Source: Armillaria gallica (Eukaryota > Basidiomycota > Agaricomycetes > Agaricales > Physalacriaceae). Taken from it: a stretch of 64,000 nt of DNA. Of this stretch, positions 1 through 10,312 are shown piece by piece. The notes beneath the pieces are model-generated. The model was not told the DNA's origin and did no database searches. It saw nothing but the letters and a program-made list of their open reading frames with translations. A program made the translations under genes and the position numbers. The DNA lies in the NCBI GenBank assembly GCA_037576215.1, contig JBANDB010000002.1:1922001-1986000 (forward strand), read 5' to 3'. The first letter of the stretch is position 1, and every line of letters begins with the position of its first letter.

Positions 1-572
1 TATTAATAGATATGATATATTCATACGAAACTACTTAGAGTTTAGTGGGTAGGATGACGGCTGCTCCATGTGAAATAAGTTAAGCTTCTTTGATTGACTT
101 GCGAGCACTGGAGGCCAGACCTTGCAAGCTGGGGATATGCTCTTCAAGCTCACAGGTGGAGCGTTGATGAAGGAGACATCTAAAAAGATAAGACGAAACG
201 ACCATCGATCTAGGAGAACTTGGTCATATCGGTGCAAAACAGATGAATCAGATAATCAATCAATTGCAAGCGATCCCTGTAGAATCATGGTGCCATTGGC
301 CAGCGGGACCACCTCTGCACTTGCGGGGTTGCACTGCAATTTGCACCGGGACAATTCTATCAATGAATAATCGAAAGAGACTGGTCGAATGCCATCAGAT
401 AATTGAAACGAAACATAGAAAAGAGGGTGGCGTTTGGTTGATGTCACAGCAGGTCACGTTGTCACCTGTTACAAACAACGGCAAAGCCAATCCTTTCTCC
501 TTCTTCCAGTGCCGTTCTCTTCATTGCGCACTTTGATTTCCTTCATTTCTGAGCGCGTTTTTCTCTTCTGTA
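1..572. other. intergenic, left edge and transportin promoter
   Basis: No convincing coding region is seen. Reading frames here are short and overlap on both strands without family resemblance. The last 150 bases before position 573 are pyrimidine-rich, which is common just upstream of start codons in basidiomycetes, and probably hold the promoter and 5' leader of the transportin gene. Confidence 0.5.
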
Positions 573-3500
573 ATGTCTACATGGACACCCCAGCCAGGTG
601 GATTGGCGGAAATCCTCCAAACCATCCATGAATCCACCGACATGGCTCAGTCGGTACAACGAAATATTACCCAAGTGAGTTCTAGTGGCCCTGCTTCCTC
701 GATAGTCTTCTCTAACAGTGGCCAAGAAACTCAATAACTTTACGCGTGTACCTGACTATATCGCATACCTTGCTCATATTCTATGCTGGATGAGGGAAGA
801 GGAGGAGCGAATTCGAAGCATCGCTGGCTATCTTCTCAAGAATAACTCGCGCCTCATTCTCACGTCTTCGCCCGAGGTGGCGGCCTATGTCAAGAACTCT
901 GTTCTACAAGCATTCACCGACTCATCAATCATGATACGGAATACTGCTGGTCAGGACGTTGTCGCATTCCTCGGCGTGCTGGAACCCAAGAATTGGCCCG
1001 AGTGTCTGCAGCAGCTCGTGGGGATGCTGGATATGCCTGATCTTGACAAGCAAGAGGTGTGTTATTTCTTCCTTTCGAGGTCCCCGCCATGATCGTAGGG
1101 CGACCACTGCTTGATATCTCATTTTCGTATCGACTCCCAAGTTCTGCCACTGACTTTTTCTTACTTGAACCTTAGGCTGCTTTCAACGTCCTTGAAAAGG
1201 CCTGCGAAGATTATCCTCGAAAAATGGACGTCGAAATAAATGGAACACGGCCGCTTGACTATATGATTCCCAAATTCCTCTCCCTCGCTGATCACCAGTC
1301 CTCCAAGATGCGCTCACATGCCGTTGCATGCCTATCCTACTTTGTCCCCGCCAACTGCCAATCTCTATTCGTCCACCTAGATGCTTTCATAGCGTGTCTC
1401 TTCCGCCGCGCCTCGGATGATGACCCTTCAGTTCGACGCCACGTCTGCCAAGCTCTCGTTCTTCTCCTTGCCGCACGGCCCGAACGGCTAATGCCCGAGA
1501 TGAACAACGTAGCCGAATACATGCTATATTCTACCAAAGACCAGAACGAGAACGTCGCACTGGAAGCATGCGAGTTCTGGCTTACGTTCGCGGAGGACGC
1601 TGAATTGTCAATCTACTTGCATCCTCTTCTCGCCAAGGTCGCTCCGGTTCTATTGGATTGTATGATCTATGGTGAAGATGATTTGCTGTGGCTGGACGGG
1701 GACGCAGAGGATGAAGCCGTGCCGGATAAGGAGACTGATATCAAGCCTCGCCATTATGGTGGTAAGTCTCACGGTTTGGAGCGAGATGCCAACGGGGAGC
1801 CTCCGAAGGCTCGGATAGGTGCATATGGAGAAGAGACTTACGATGACGACGATGATGACTTCGACTACGATGATGAAGACTACGCCGACGACATGTCCAC
1901 CGAGTGGAACCTACGAAAGTGTGCCGCGGCGGCTCTGGACGTTCTAGCTGTCCGATTTACCGGTGATCTTCTGAACGTCCTTCTGGGACCGTTGAAGGAC
2001 AAGCTGTGGAGTAGCGATTGGCTGCAGAGAGAGAGCGGGATTCTCGCGCTGGGAGCAATGGCAGAAGGTGAGTTTCTCTTCCTGATGATCATTGGTTCAG
2101 CTTCTGATATGTGCCCAAATAGGATGTATAGAAGCCATCGAGCCTCATTTGCCCACGCTGGTACCGTATCTCATTAACATGCTTAATGATCCAAAGGTAA
2201 AGTATGCCGTTTCTCTCTCGTAATCCTCAACTAATATAATACCCTCCCTAGCCCCTGGTTCGATCAATCACATGCTGGACGCTCGGACGCTATGCGAGCT
2301 GGACCACCCAACCAATTTCTGATGAGCACAAAGCTCAGTATTTCATCCCGACTATGGAAGGAGTGAGTTTTGTCGTGCATTCTATCCTACGTTTCCTTAT
2401 GAACATATCCAATTAAAGCTCCTCCGGATGGTCTTGGATAGCAACAAGCGCGTGCAAGAAGCCGGGTGTAGCGCGTTTGCGACCCTTGAAGAGGATGCCG
2501 GGCCAGAATTGGCACCATACCTCGAACCTGTACTGAGGAACCTAGTCTTTGCATTCGACAAGTACCAGCATAAGAATATGCTCATACTGTACGATGCGGT
2601 CGGTACCCTTGCAGACGCGGTCGGCCGTGCTCTTTCGAACCCCATGTACGTCGAGATTCTGATGCCACCCCTGACGAACCGGTGGGCAAAGCTCAAGGAT
2701 GACGACCCGGACCTCATTCCATTGCTCGAGGTGCGTTGTGTTTTATTCATGTTGCGCAGAATCCTGATGGGTTCATCCAGTGTCTTGCATCCGTCACCAT
2801 CGCAATGGGCATGTCCTTCCACCCTTACGCTGGCCCTGTCTTCGAGCGGTGCAATAACATTATTCACCATGCACTACTCCAATACCAAGCATTCCAACAG
2901 AACCCCGAAATGGATGAGCCTGATAAATCTTTCCTTGTCGTCGCGTTGGACCTCCTTTCCGGTCTTACGCAAGGCCTCGGCATGTCATTGGAGGGGCTGA
3001 TAAATCAGACGCAACCGAATCTGTTGTCGCTATTGACGGTATGTTTGAAGCATCCGCAGGCCCCTGTACGACAGTCTGCGTATGCGCTGGTTGGAGATAT
3101 GGCTATGGGCTGTTTCACTGTCCTCCGGCCTCACATGCCCGGCATCATGGGCGAACTGATACTACAACTCGATCCTGAACCAAAGTTCGAATTTATCAGC
3201 GCTTCGAATAATGCTGCATGGTCTGTCGGTGAAGTTGCGCTACGCTACGGACGGAGTGAGTGTCATCCCGTTACTCCATTCCATCTTCTTACTAACCCAA
3301 TTGTCAGACGACCCTGAATTCCAACAATGGGTAAACCCGCTGATTTCAAGATTGGTTCCGATCTTGCTACACCCAAAGGCACCAAGAAGCTTGCACGAAA
3401 ATGCCGCGGTTTCGATAGGACGAATTGGGTTAATGCACCCGACCCTTGTTGCGCCTCATCTGGCCGAGTTTGCGCAAGCCTGGTGTCAGGCGCTGTACGA

Positions 3501-3817
3501 GATTCGAGACAACGAGGAGAAGGATTCGGCATTCCGCGGTCTTTGCACGATGGTCGAAGTCAATCCTGCAGGAATTGCAAAGGTACAAACTTCTTTTGTT
3601 ATATTTAGCCTTGTCGATGCTGATTTCTCCGCGACAGAGCCTCTTGTGGTTCTGCAATTCGATAGTGAGATGGAACGCGCCGTCACCGGAGCTGAACAGT
3701 ATGTTCCAGACGATATTGACGGCGTTCAAGCAGCATGACGCCAGCGGGTGGGCTGCTCAAGTTGCCGCGTTCCCGCCGATCATCCAAGAGCGGCTGGCCA
3801 CACGTTACGGCGTGTAA
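573..3817 (+). CDS. kap104: transportin / karyopherin beta-2 (nuclear import receptor)
   Basis: Nuclear import receptor of the importin-beta superfamily; the family carries PY-NLS cargo such as hnRNP-like RNA-binding proteins through the nuclear pore and releases it on binding RanGTP. Translation from the ATG at 573 ([10 protein letters not shown]) across about eight short introns gives a HEAT-repeat solenoid that follows transportin end to end: an N-terminal block with [11 protein letters not shown], the motif [18 protein letters not shown] as [28 protein letters not shown], and the family C-terminus ERLATRYGV. The acidic H8 loop typical of transportin is visible around nt 1837-1890 as a run of Asp/Glu just before [18 protein letters not shown]. 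Length (roughly 900 residues) fits the family. Importin-beta1 is less likely because both the acidic loop and the C-terminus are transportin-like. No break was seen. The next gene, a lectin, lies 0.9 kb downstream on the same strand with no evident functional link. Confidence 0.93.
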
Positions 3818-4749
3818 TATAGTATATACGTACATGTTTCTTCTCTGTTTGTCCTCGCCTGTTTGCATGTGGATTCCCCTTTAGTAGCAGTAGTATTTTT
3901 GTAGTGTAGTCAAAACCTTTCGTAGCAGTAGTCATTTTCTCCCTCTCGTCCCTCATCCACTTCCGGATGCGCTGCATTTCGTCGCTTGTTTTGCATATCT
4001 CTGTCACATTTTTTTTACGTAGCATTAGTTAGTAGTTACTCAGTAGTATAGCTTTCTCACCACATCCAAAGGCATCAAATCAAATCATGATCATCAATAC
4101 GAACGACTAAAATATGTATCTCTATTCCCTATGTACTTACTGTTGTCTTTACGTGTAGAAGGAATAGATCGCGTTTTCCGGCAAGAGTCCCTGCATTCTA
4201 TGATACTTGAGTAAATAAGTATCATCTAGCATGTTAGTTTACTGAACTTGTAATGGCATCGACTGACTTGTACTGAGCATCCGGGGAACTCAACGAAATT
4301 GTTGCATCTCTGCGTCGACGGCTTTCTGAGGGCTAGCTTGAGTGCTCATGTATTCTACCATACATGTCGTTTCTCTTTGTGTCGTGGACATGAAGTTTAC
4401 TCGACGCGTGAACCACATACCATTACCCCCATCCTCATGGCCGCATCATACAGGGGGGGAAAGGCAGTGCGAGTATACGTTGAAAAAGTAATAAATTTTG
4501 TCTGAAGCACTCGAGCTTAGATCTTGCTGATATGGGCATTTATTTAGTTTAATTTTAATCATTTTTAAATAAATAATATTCGCGATTTTCCCTCGAGCAC
4601 GTGTCAATAGTGACGACGACGACGTTCACGTTTCTTTCTGTATTCTACATTGTACTCTGGTTTCTATCCCGAAGGCCGTCACTGGGTACTCTTAGGGCCC
4701 CGTGCTCACCGTCGCAAATCCCACTTCCAACCCCCATCATTCAAAAACC
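3818..4749. other. intergenic: transportin 3' UTR and lectin promoter
   Basis: No gene is seen. The first 300 bases are T-rich and probably form the transportin 3' UTR. An AT-rich stretch at about 4545-4580, some 170-200 bases before the lectin start codon, is a plausible promoter element. Confidence 0.45.
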
Positions 4750-6307
4750 ATGCTGTCGCGTTATAACATGCTCATCTTCGCTATCTTCTGCTTATTTATT
4801 GGAACGACACGGGGCGCAGAAGAGAAGTCGAAGATGAAAGTTGGAGACAAAACGATTGAACGGGTGAGCTGGCCATGACCTCGACGCTGAATCCGTACGC
4901 TAATTCTTCGTTAGACAGTGCAGCTACGCACGCATTCAATATTTGCGCCGTACATAGACCAAGATCTGCAGAATAGGTGAGCAGCAATAGCTGTGTGGCG
5001 ACACCTGTATTCATTTGCAAAGATGGTGGGACTTTGGTGCCGATGCCTACATTGTAAGCCTACCACTATCTATACGAGCTCGAGCTGATGCCCTGTTAGA
5101 ATACCAACAAACATATACGACTGACACGCGACCGACCGTCGCAAATGGTGCGCTTGCTTTTTCATCCGGCGTCGCCAGGGATAATGTTCGTCCTAGGGAT
5201 ACCTATGGTCCCGTCTACCACTCACAACAACAAATTTTGTCATCGAAATTGAGTTCAAGGCAAGTCCACACGACCATTTGTCTAGCATGAAGCGCCAACA
5301 TGTGTCGTTCTTCAGGTCTCGGGCGAGTCTAACAACCTCTACGGCGATGGCTTCGCCATCTGGCTAACGAAGGAACGTGCTCAGCCAGGACCGGTGTTTG
5401 GAAGCAAAGGTGTGTGTTGTATGACACCTATTCTGAAGAAAGAAACCCATACTTTTCTTAGATAGCTTCACCGGCCTCGGATTGTTCTTGGACACGTACG
5501 CTAATTCACGCCACCCATATGCCTTCCCCCGCATCACCGGAATGATTGGCGATGGCAACACCCAATACGACTTTGGAAAAGACGGAGATAAACAAGGCAT
5601 CGGTGCATGCTCCGTGCGTTTTGTGTATCTCGCTATCGTGCACCCACGCTCATGTCTGGCAGCTAAACTTCCGCCGAACAAACGTGGCGACTAAAATCAA
5701 GATCACATACATCAAGGACAGTGTATTAGATGTGAGTACAACTTTTTGCCGTCGTGCCAGCCTTTTCAAAACCTTTGTCTTCTAGGTTAAACTGCAATAC
5801 AAAGCATGTGAGTAGCACTGGACGGCCATACGACTCCATCTAATCTCCTGCTACAGGGGACGACTGGACAGATTGCTTCCGCGCTGATGGTGTCCTGCTA
5901 CCCACTGCCCCCTTCCTCGGGATGAGCGCAATGACCGGAGACGTATCAGATAACCACGAGTGAGTCGTTTCCGGTGTCCCCCTCCTTCGCTCATACTAAA
6001 ATCACATCAAAAAAACCCCAGCATCATCAGCGTCTCAACGCATTCTGCTATAGTCTCTCACGGAGATCTCCCCTTCACCGAGAGTGCCAAGAAACGATCC
6101 AGCAAGAAGAGCGCCGGCTCCTGGACGTGGTTCTTCCTCAAGATGCTCCTGTTCGCTGGAGTGGGCTTTGGGGGGTATTACGGGTACCAGGAGTACCGGA
6201 GGAGGAGTAGATATTCGGGGATGGGGAACTTTGGTGCAGGGCGCTCGAGTGGGTTTGCGGGATTCGGGGGTGCAGGGGGTGGGTATTCGGGCAGTAAACG
6301 TCTGTAG
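4750..6307 (+). CDS. L-type lectin cargo receptor (VIP36/ERGIC-53/Emp47-like)
   Basis: Type I membrane lectin of the early secretory pathway; family members bind high-mannose N-glycans and help sort glycoproteins between ER and Golgi. The ATG at 4750 opens a signal peptide (MLSRYNMLIFAIFCLFIG). Ten short introns must be removed; the joined exons then give the legume-lectin-like fold with QLRTHSIFAPYIDQDLQN, NTNKHIRLTRDRPSQ, LYGDGFAIWLTKERAQPG, LGLFLDTYANSRHPYAFP, and KAWDDWTDCFRADGV. The Asp of GDGFAIW and the Asp/Asn of LDTYAN are the expected calcium and sugar ligands. A single transmembrane helix (SWTWFFLKMLLFAGVGFGG) is followed by an Arg-rich then Gly-rich cytosolic tail ending SGSKRL, without a KKXX retrieval signal. 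The intron at 5260-5315 has a GC donor (AAG/GCAAGT), needed to read K-V-S-G-E-S-N-N-L-Y-G-D-G. Which subfamily (VIP36 or Emp47) is not settled by sequence alone. Confidence 0.88.
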
Positions 6308-6900
6308 GCATGGAGGCTGGTGGTAACTTATGAGGTTCGAGTAATCTAATACGGCTATGTCTATTTGGCTCCCCCGGGAGTACCACCAGGAATTACCTGC
6401 CCTGCCAGGTAGTTTAGGGTAGCAAGGACGCCCTCGTAGTTTCGCTAATAGACCTCTCAAGACTACGGTCAAGTTTTTGATAAATCCCTAGATACAGCCA
6501 CAGTAGACTTGGCATCATTCATTGGAGCCAACACAATTGATATACAGCGCGCACAGCATGAGGGAACTTTGTCATGGTAGAAGTCAAATCATGAGTACTC
6601 TCTCACAGCCTCGGCAGTAGGCTGGTGTATTATAAGATCATGGACAGTGCAAACGCTGTTGGCAATCTGGTCAGGAGAGTCTTGGTGTAACAGCCTTTCG
6701 AATCCCGTCGTAGCACGGTACCCTGTCGGCGGAAGTGGATATGCCAAGAAAATGATTGGCGGAAAACTAGCTAGATTACAGAGTAGACGAGATCATGGTG
6801 CCATGTATGTACAAATATGTATGTAGAAGTAGGTAAATGTAGATAGCAGATATATGATATCACCACACCACCTCAACCAGGCATGAAAAGGAATGGCCCC
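6308..6900. other. convergent intergenic region
   Basis: This is the 3' flank shared by the lectin gene (+) and the subtilase gene (-). Only short reading frames are present and no family was recognised. It most likely holds two facing 3' UTRs. Confidence 0.5.
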
Positions 6901-8565
6901 TCACGCAGTGGTTGCGTTGTTGAAGACCAACAAGTTGGGAGTCTGCCCCGGAATGTCATCGAGTAAACCTTCCGAAGCGAGGTAGAGGACGGCAGTCTTC
7001 AGTTGCTTGGGCGACAAAGCCTTGGGCCTTCCCGGTGTGGGTGCGGTTACAGCCCTGACGATCTCAGGCGAAGGGAGGAGGCAGGAAATCCAGCGGGGGA
7101 AAGCAGAGTGAGCGATTGCGTAAATAGATGAAGAGAAGTGGCTCTGGGATTGAAGGTCAGCGGGAACGAAGTCAGCCTGGACTTTAGGATCAAAAGTCTT
7201 GTGGGGGTAGATGGAGAGGTAGTAAGCCAGAAGGCCGGCGACATGAGGGGAGGCCATGGAAGTGCCGGACAGCGTGGCAACAGCAGTCTCAGAGCCCTTG
7301 TACGTCGACTTGATATTAAGACCTAGGAAAGTTATTAATAACAAACAGATCATAACGGAAAGAAAGCATACCAGGAGCGAAAACGTCAACACACTTTCCG
7401 TGGTTGGAGAAGTATGCCCTGTCATCGGAGAGAGTCGAAGCACCGACAGTCACTGCCTTCTCAGCTGATGCGGGCGAATAGTTGCAAGCGTCCTTGTTGT
7501 CGTTTCCTGACACAAAATTACAACGCCATCCTCGCGATAAATCTAAAAGACTTACCGGCAGCAACAGCAAAGTGAAGACCAGCATCGACAGCCTTGTTGA
7601 CCGCAGCATCCAAAGCAGGCGACTTTCCTCCACCGAGACTCATATTGGCGACGGAACCCTTGTGAGATGTCTTGCCAGTCGCCTTATATTCAGCGTCGGC
7701 GGCCGCGTCCTTCTTCATAGCTTCACCGGCCGCCCATGACACACCACCGACGACATCAGACATGGACCCACTACCGTTCGAACCCAAGACCTTGACAGCG
7801 ATGACGTTGGCCTGCTTGGCAACACCATACGTCTTGCCAGCGATGGTACCCGCGCAGTGAGAACCATGACCGTTACCGTCCTCATCAACGTCATTCAAAG
7901 GGATGGTCTTGCCCCATATAGCTCGGCCACCGAAGTCGACGTGGTGAGTGTTGATACCAGTGTCGATGACGTAGACGTCAACGCCCTCACCGCCATCTGT
8001 GTCATATTCGTATCTCGTGAAAGTGCCGAAAGTGAGCCTTGGGCGGTGACTGATACGAGCGAGACCCTGAGAATGAACAAGATGAATGCTGGCACAAGAC
8101 TGCGCAGTGATCGTGACTCACCCAGGGCGCGCCTCTCTGAACACTCAATTCATCAACGGTCTCAATCTCCAACGTCTTCACTATCTGGTCCTTCTCGATG
8201 AAATCAACCTCGGGCATCTTCCGCATCTCCTCAATGGTGCTGGGCGAGAAGTGCCCTGAGTATCCATTCATATGTGTACTGAACACATGTTGCAGGCCGG
8301 TGAATTGGTCGACTAAAGCGTCTGATTCGTGGGTCATCTGAAGGTAGTTGAGATGGTTCTGCAGCATCATTGGATGCCCATCCTTGAGAATGACAATGTA
8401 CGAATCGTTGATGGTTCCGTGAACATGGCCGTCACCGATGAGGGGGGCGAGACCTAGTGGAGAGCGGGAAGGAGGAGGATGCTGGGAAAAGGTAGAGAGC
8501 GGCGATGCAAACACTGTCGCAGCCAAGGACAGCGCGTATAAGGAGGAACAGATAAGGGAGGTCAT
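6901..8565 (-). CDS. secreted subtilisin-like serine protease (S8, proteinase K type)
   Basis: Extracellular or vacuolar endopeptidase of family S8A. The start at 8565 gives a signal peptide ([20 protein letters not shown]), then an I9 propeptide inhibitor ([12 protein letters not shown] ... [15 protein letters not shown]), which in this family folds the enzyme and is cut off. The catalytic triad is intact: Asp in [13 protein letters not shown], His in [10 protein letters not shown], Ser in [13 protein letters not shown]; the oxyanion Asn is in HFAVAAGNDNKD, restored only when the intron after VAAG is removed. Three introns are inferred, at about 8066-8121, 7506-7555 and 7321-7371. The C-terminal extension after the Ser motif ([14 protein letters not shown] ... 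LLVFNN) matches the fungal subgroup. No transmembrane anchor is seen. The gene converges on the lectin gene with 0.6 kb between them. Confidence 0.94.
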
Positions 8566-9730
8566 GGTTGGGAGGAGAGATGGTCTGCAGCCGAATCTGG
8601 CTGATAACGCGGCCTTGTTTGTTCTTGTTTGACGGAACGGAAGTTTCAATCGCGCTTGTATCGCGTTCATTCTTAGGTAACGCATTGAATCCGACTATGG
8701 GAAAGTTGGGGAACGCGCCAGCCGCTACTGAAGCTGATATGTCCCGTTTCCCTTGCCTCGCGGAGCAGGCTACCTTCTCTCTCCACGGTGACATATGGCA
8801 TTCACAAACATATGATCCGGTTCGTAAACTATGTATTCTACCGGTCTCTTAGCTCTGGATGAACAGCTATCAAGAATATGGGAACACGCGTCTTCTCAAT
8901 CATCCTTTACCGTTCTTCGTCGCTTCAAATACGTATACCAATGTACCTTGTTGCTAATAAACACTGCCAGTGATATGCCGACGAGCGGCTTGGTACACCG
9001 CCCGATGCAGACCAATCCGGTTCTGATGGATAAAGAAGGAATGACGAGAGAGCTTATCATGCGAACTGAGGAGATATCACCAAGTTCCTGTCAAGTTCCT
9101 GTGGTTCTTCGTATCTACTTAATAGCGGCTCGGCTTAACTTGTAAGCATCTCTGAAGACAACTTTCTCGCCAGAGTGTTGTGTTCTTTTCGCTGGCAAAT
9201 TTGTCAAACCTATCCTCCTATTTTTGTTTTGTCCACTGCTAGTAGAACGCATGTTTCGTTCTATTTACAGCGGTACCGAACGGCGAAAACACGTTTGCGA
9301 GGCCGGCTATATTTCCTTCAATTCTCCACGGATTGAGGAGGTTTTAAAGGTGTACATGTACTTGTACAACAATATCTGTGCAGCCAACATCGTAAGTTGC
9401 AGGTCATTCAAACAAGTATCAACTCAAATAGCCCAACAAAGGGTACGTACCATAAATAGGTCCGGGTGTTTTTCTTTTGAACTCTTACCATGCGCCTTTT
9501 TCATGCCACCGAAGTCATTCCGAGGCTGTCGAGCACTACTGGTGTGAAACCGGAGGTGGCCAGTCCTTAGCAAGTCCTTACAATGACTAATTACATTCAG
9601 TTTTTGCTGCCTCGCAAAGCACCCTCTCAGTCTACAATAGAATTACACCCTAACATTAGTTATATACATTCGTCGAGCTATCAGAAAAATATCCGAACCT
9701 AAGAACCGGCTAGAAAGTGCTGAAACTGAA
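8566..9730. other. intergenic, subtilase promoter side
   Basis: This stretch lies upstream of the subtilase and before the first duplicated unit. Frames of up to about 100 codons exist, for instance at 8831-9145 and 9224-9547, but none has family resemblance or a convincing splice structure. I see no gene here. Confidence 0.45.
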
Positions 9731-10041
9731 CGTTGCACATCGCGACCTACAGCCGACGCTGCCGGTTGCAGTTGCAAAACAGTCTTTTTACCGCGCCTGG
9801 GCGGCTTGGAATCGGCACTCTAGAATTGCCGTCGGTATCTCTAACCCGTTTCAATGCCGGCTCACGGCCAGGTGCAGTCTTCATCCGACCTCGACGACGC
9901 CGTGCCATCAACTTCCAGCTGTGATTTGGCCCACCGAAAACTTCAATGAACTCATCTGGATATTTTTCCCTGGTAAGATGTTTCCTTGCTTTTCACCTAT
10001 CAGTGCTAATTCAATCATTCGCTCAGGTAACAGTCAGGTTT

Positions 10042-10190
10042 GCTTGCGAATTTTCGGTGTGAGAATCTATGATCGCGTCGCAGAGCATATCTAGCCCTCT
10101 CGTGATAAATATAACCTTCCAATGATGAGAATAATAGGTAGTTGATATACAAGCAGCCAAATTCTACTGAAGATACGGTTCATCATACCC
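10042..10190 (-). repeat. promoter segment inverted relative to copy 2
   Basis: The reverse complement of this segment aligns with 14466-14610 in the promoter of the second copy, while the sequence on both sides aligns in direct orientation. Shared anchors are ATCTTCAGTAGAATTTGG, TATTCTCATCATTGGAAGGT and ATCACGAGAGG, all read on the minus strand here. Confidence 0.85.
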
Positions 10191-10312
10191 GTAATCGCGG
10201 CTCACTCATGCCGGTTCGCACATGTGTGTGACTCGTACCTTTGGATCACTTACACCTTTTCTTCGAAAACTATTATCACCTATTCACCGTTCACTCCTTC
10301 AAGGAACATACA

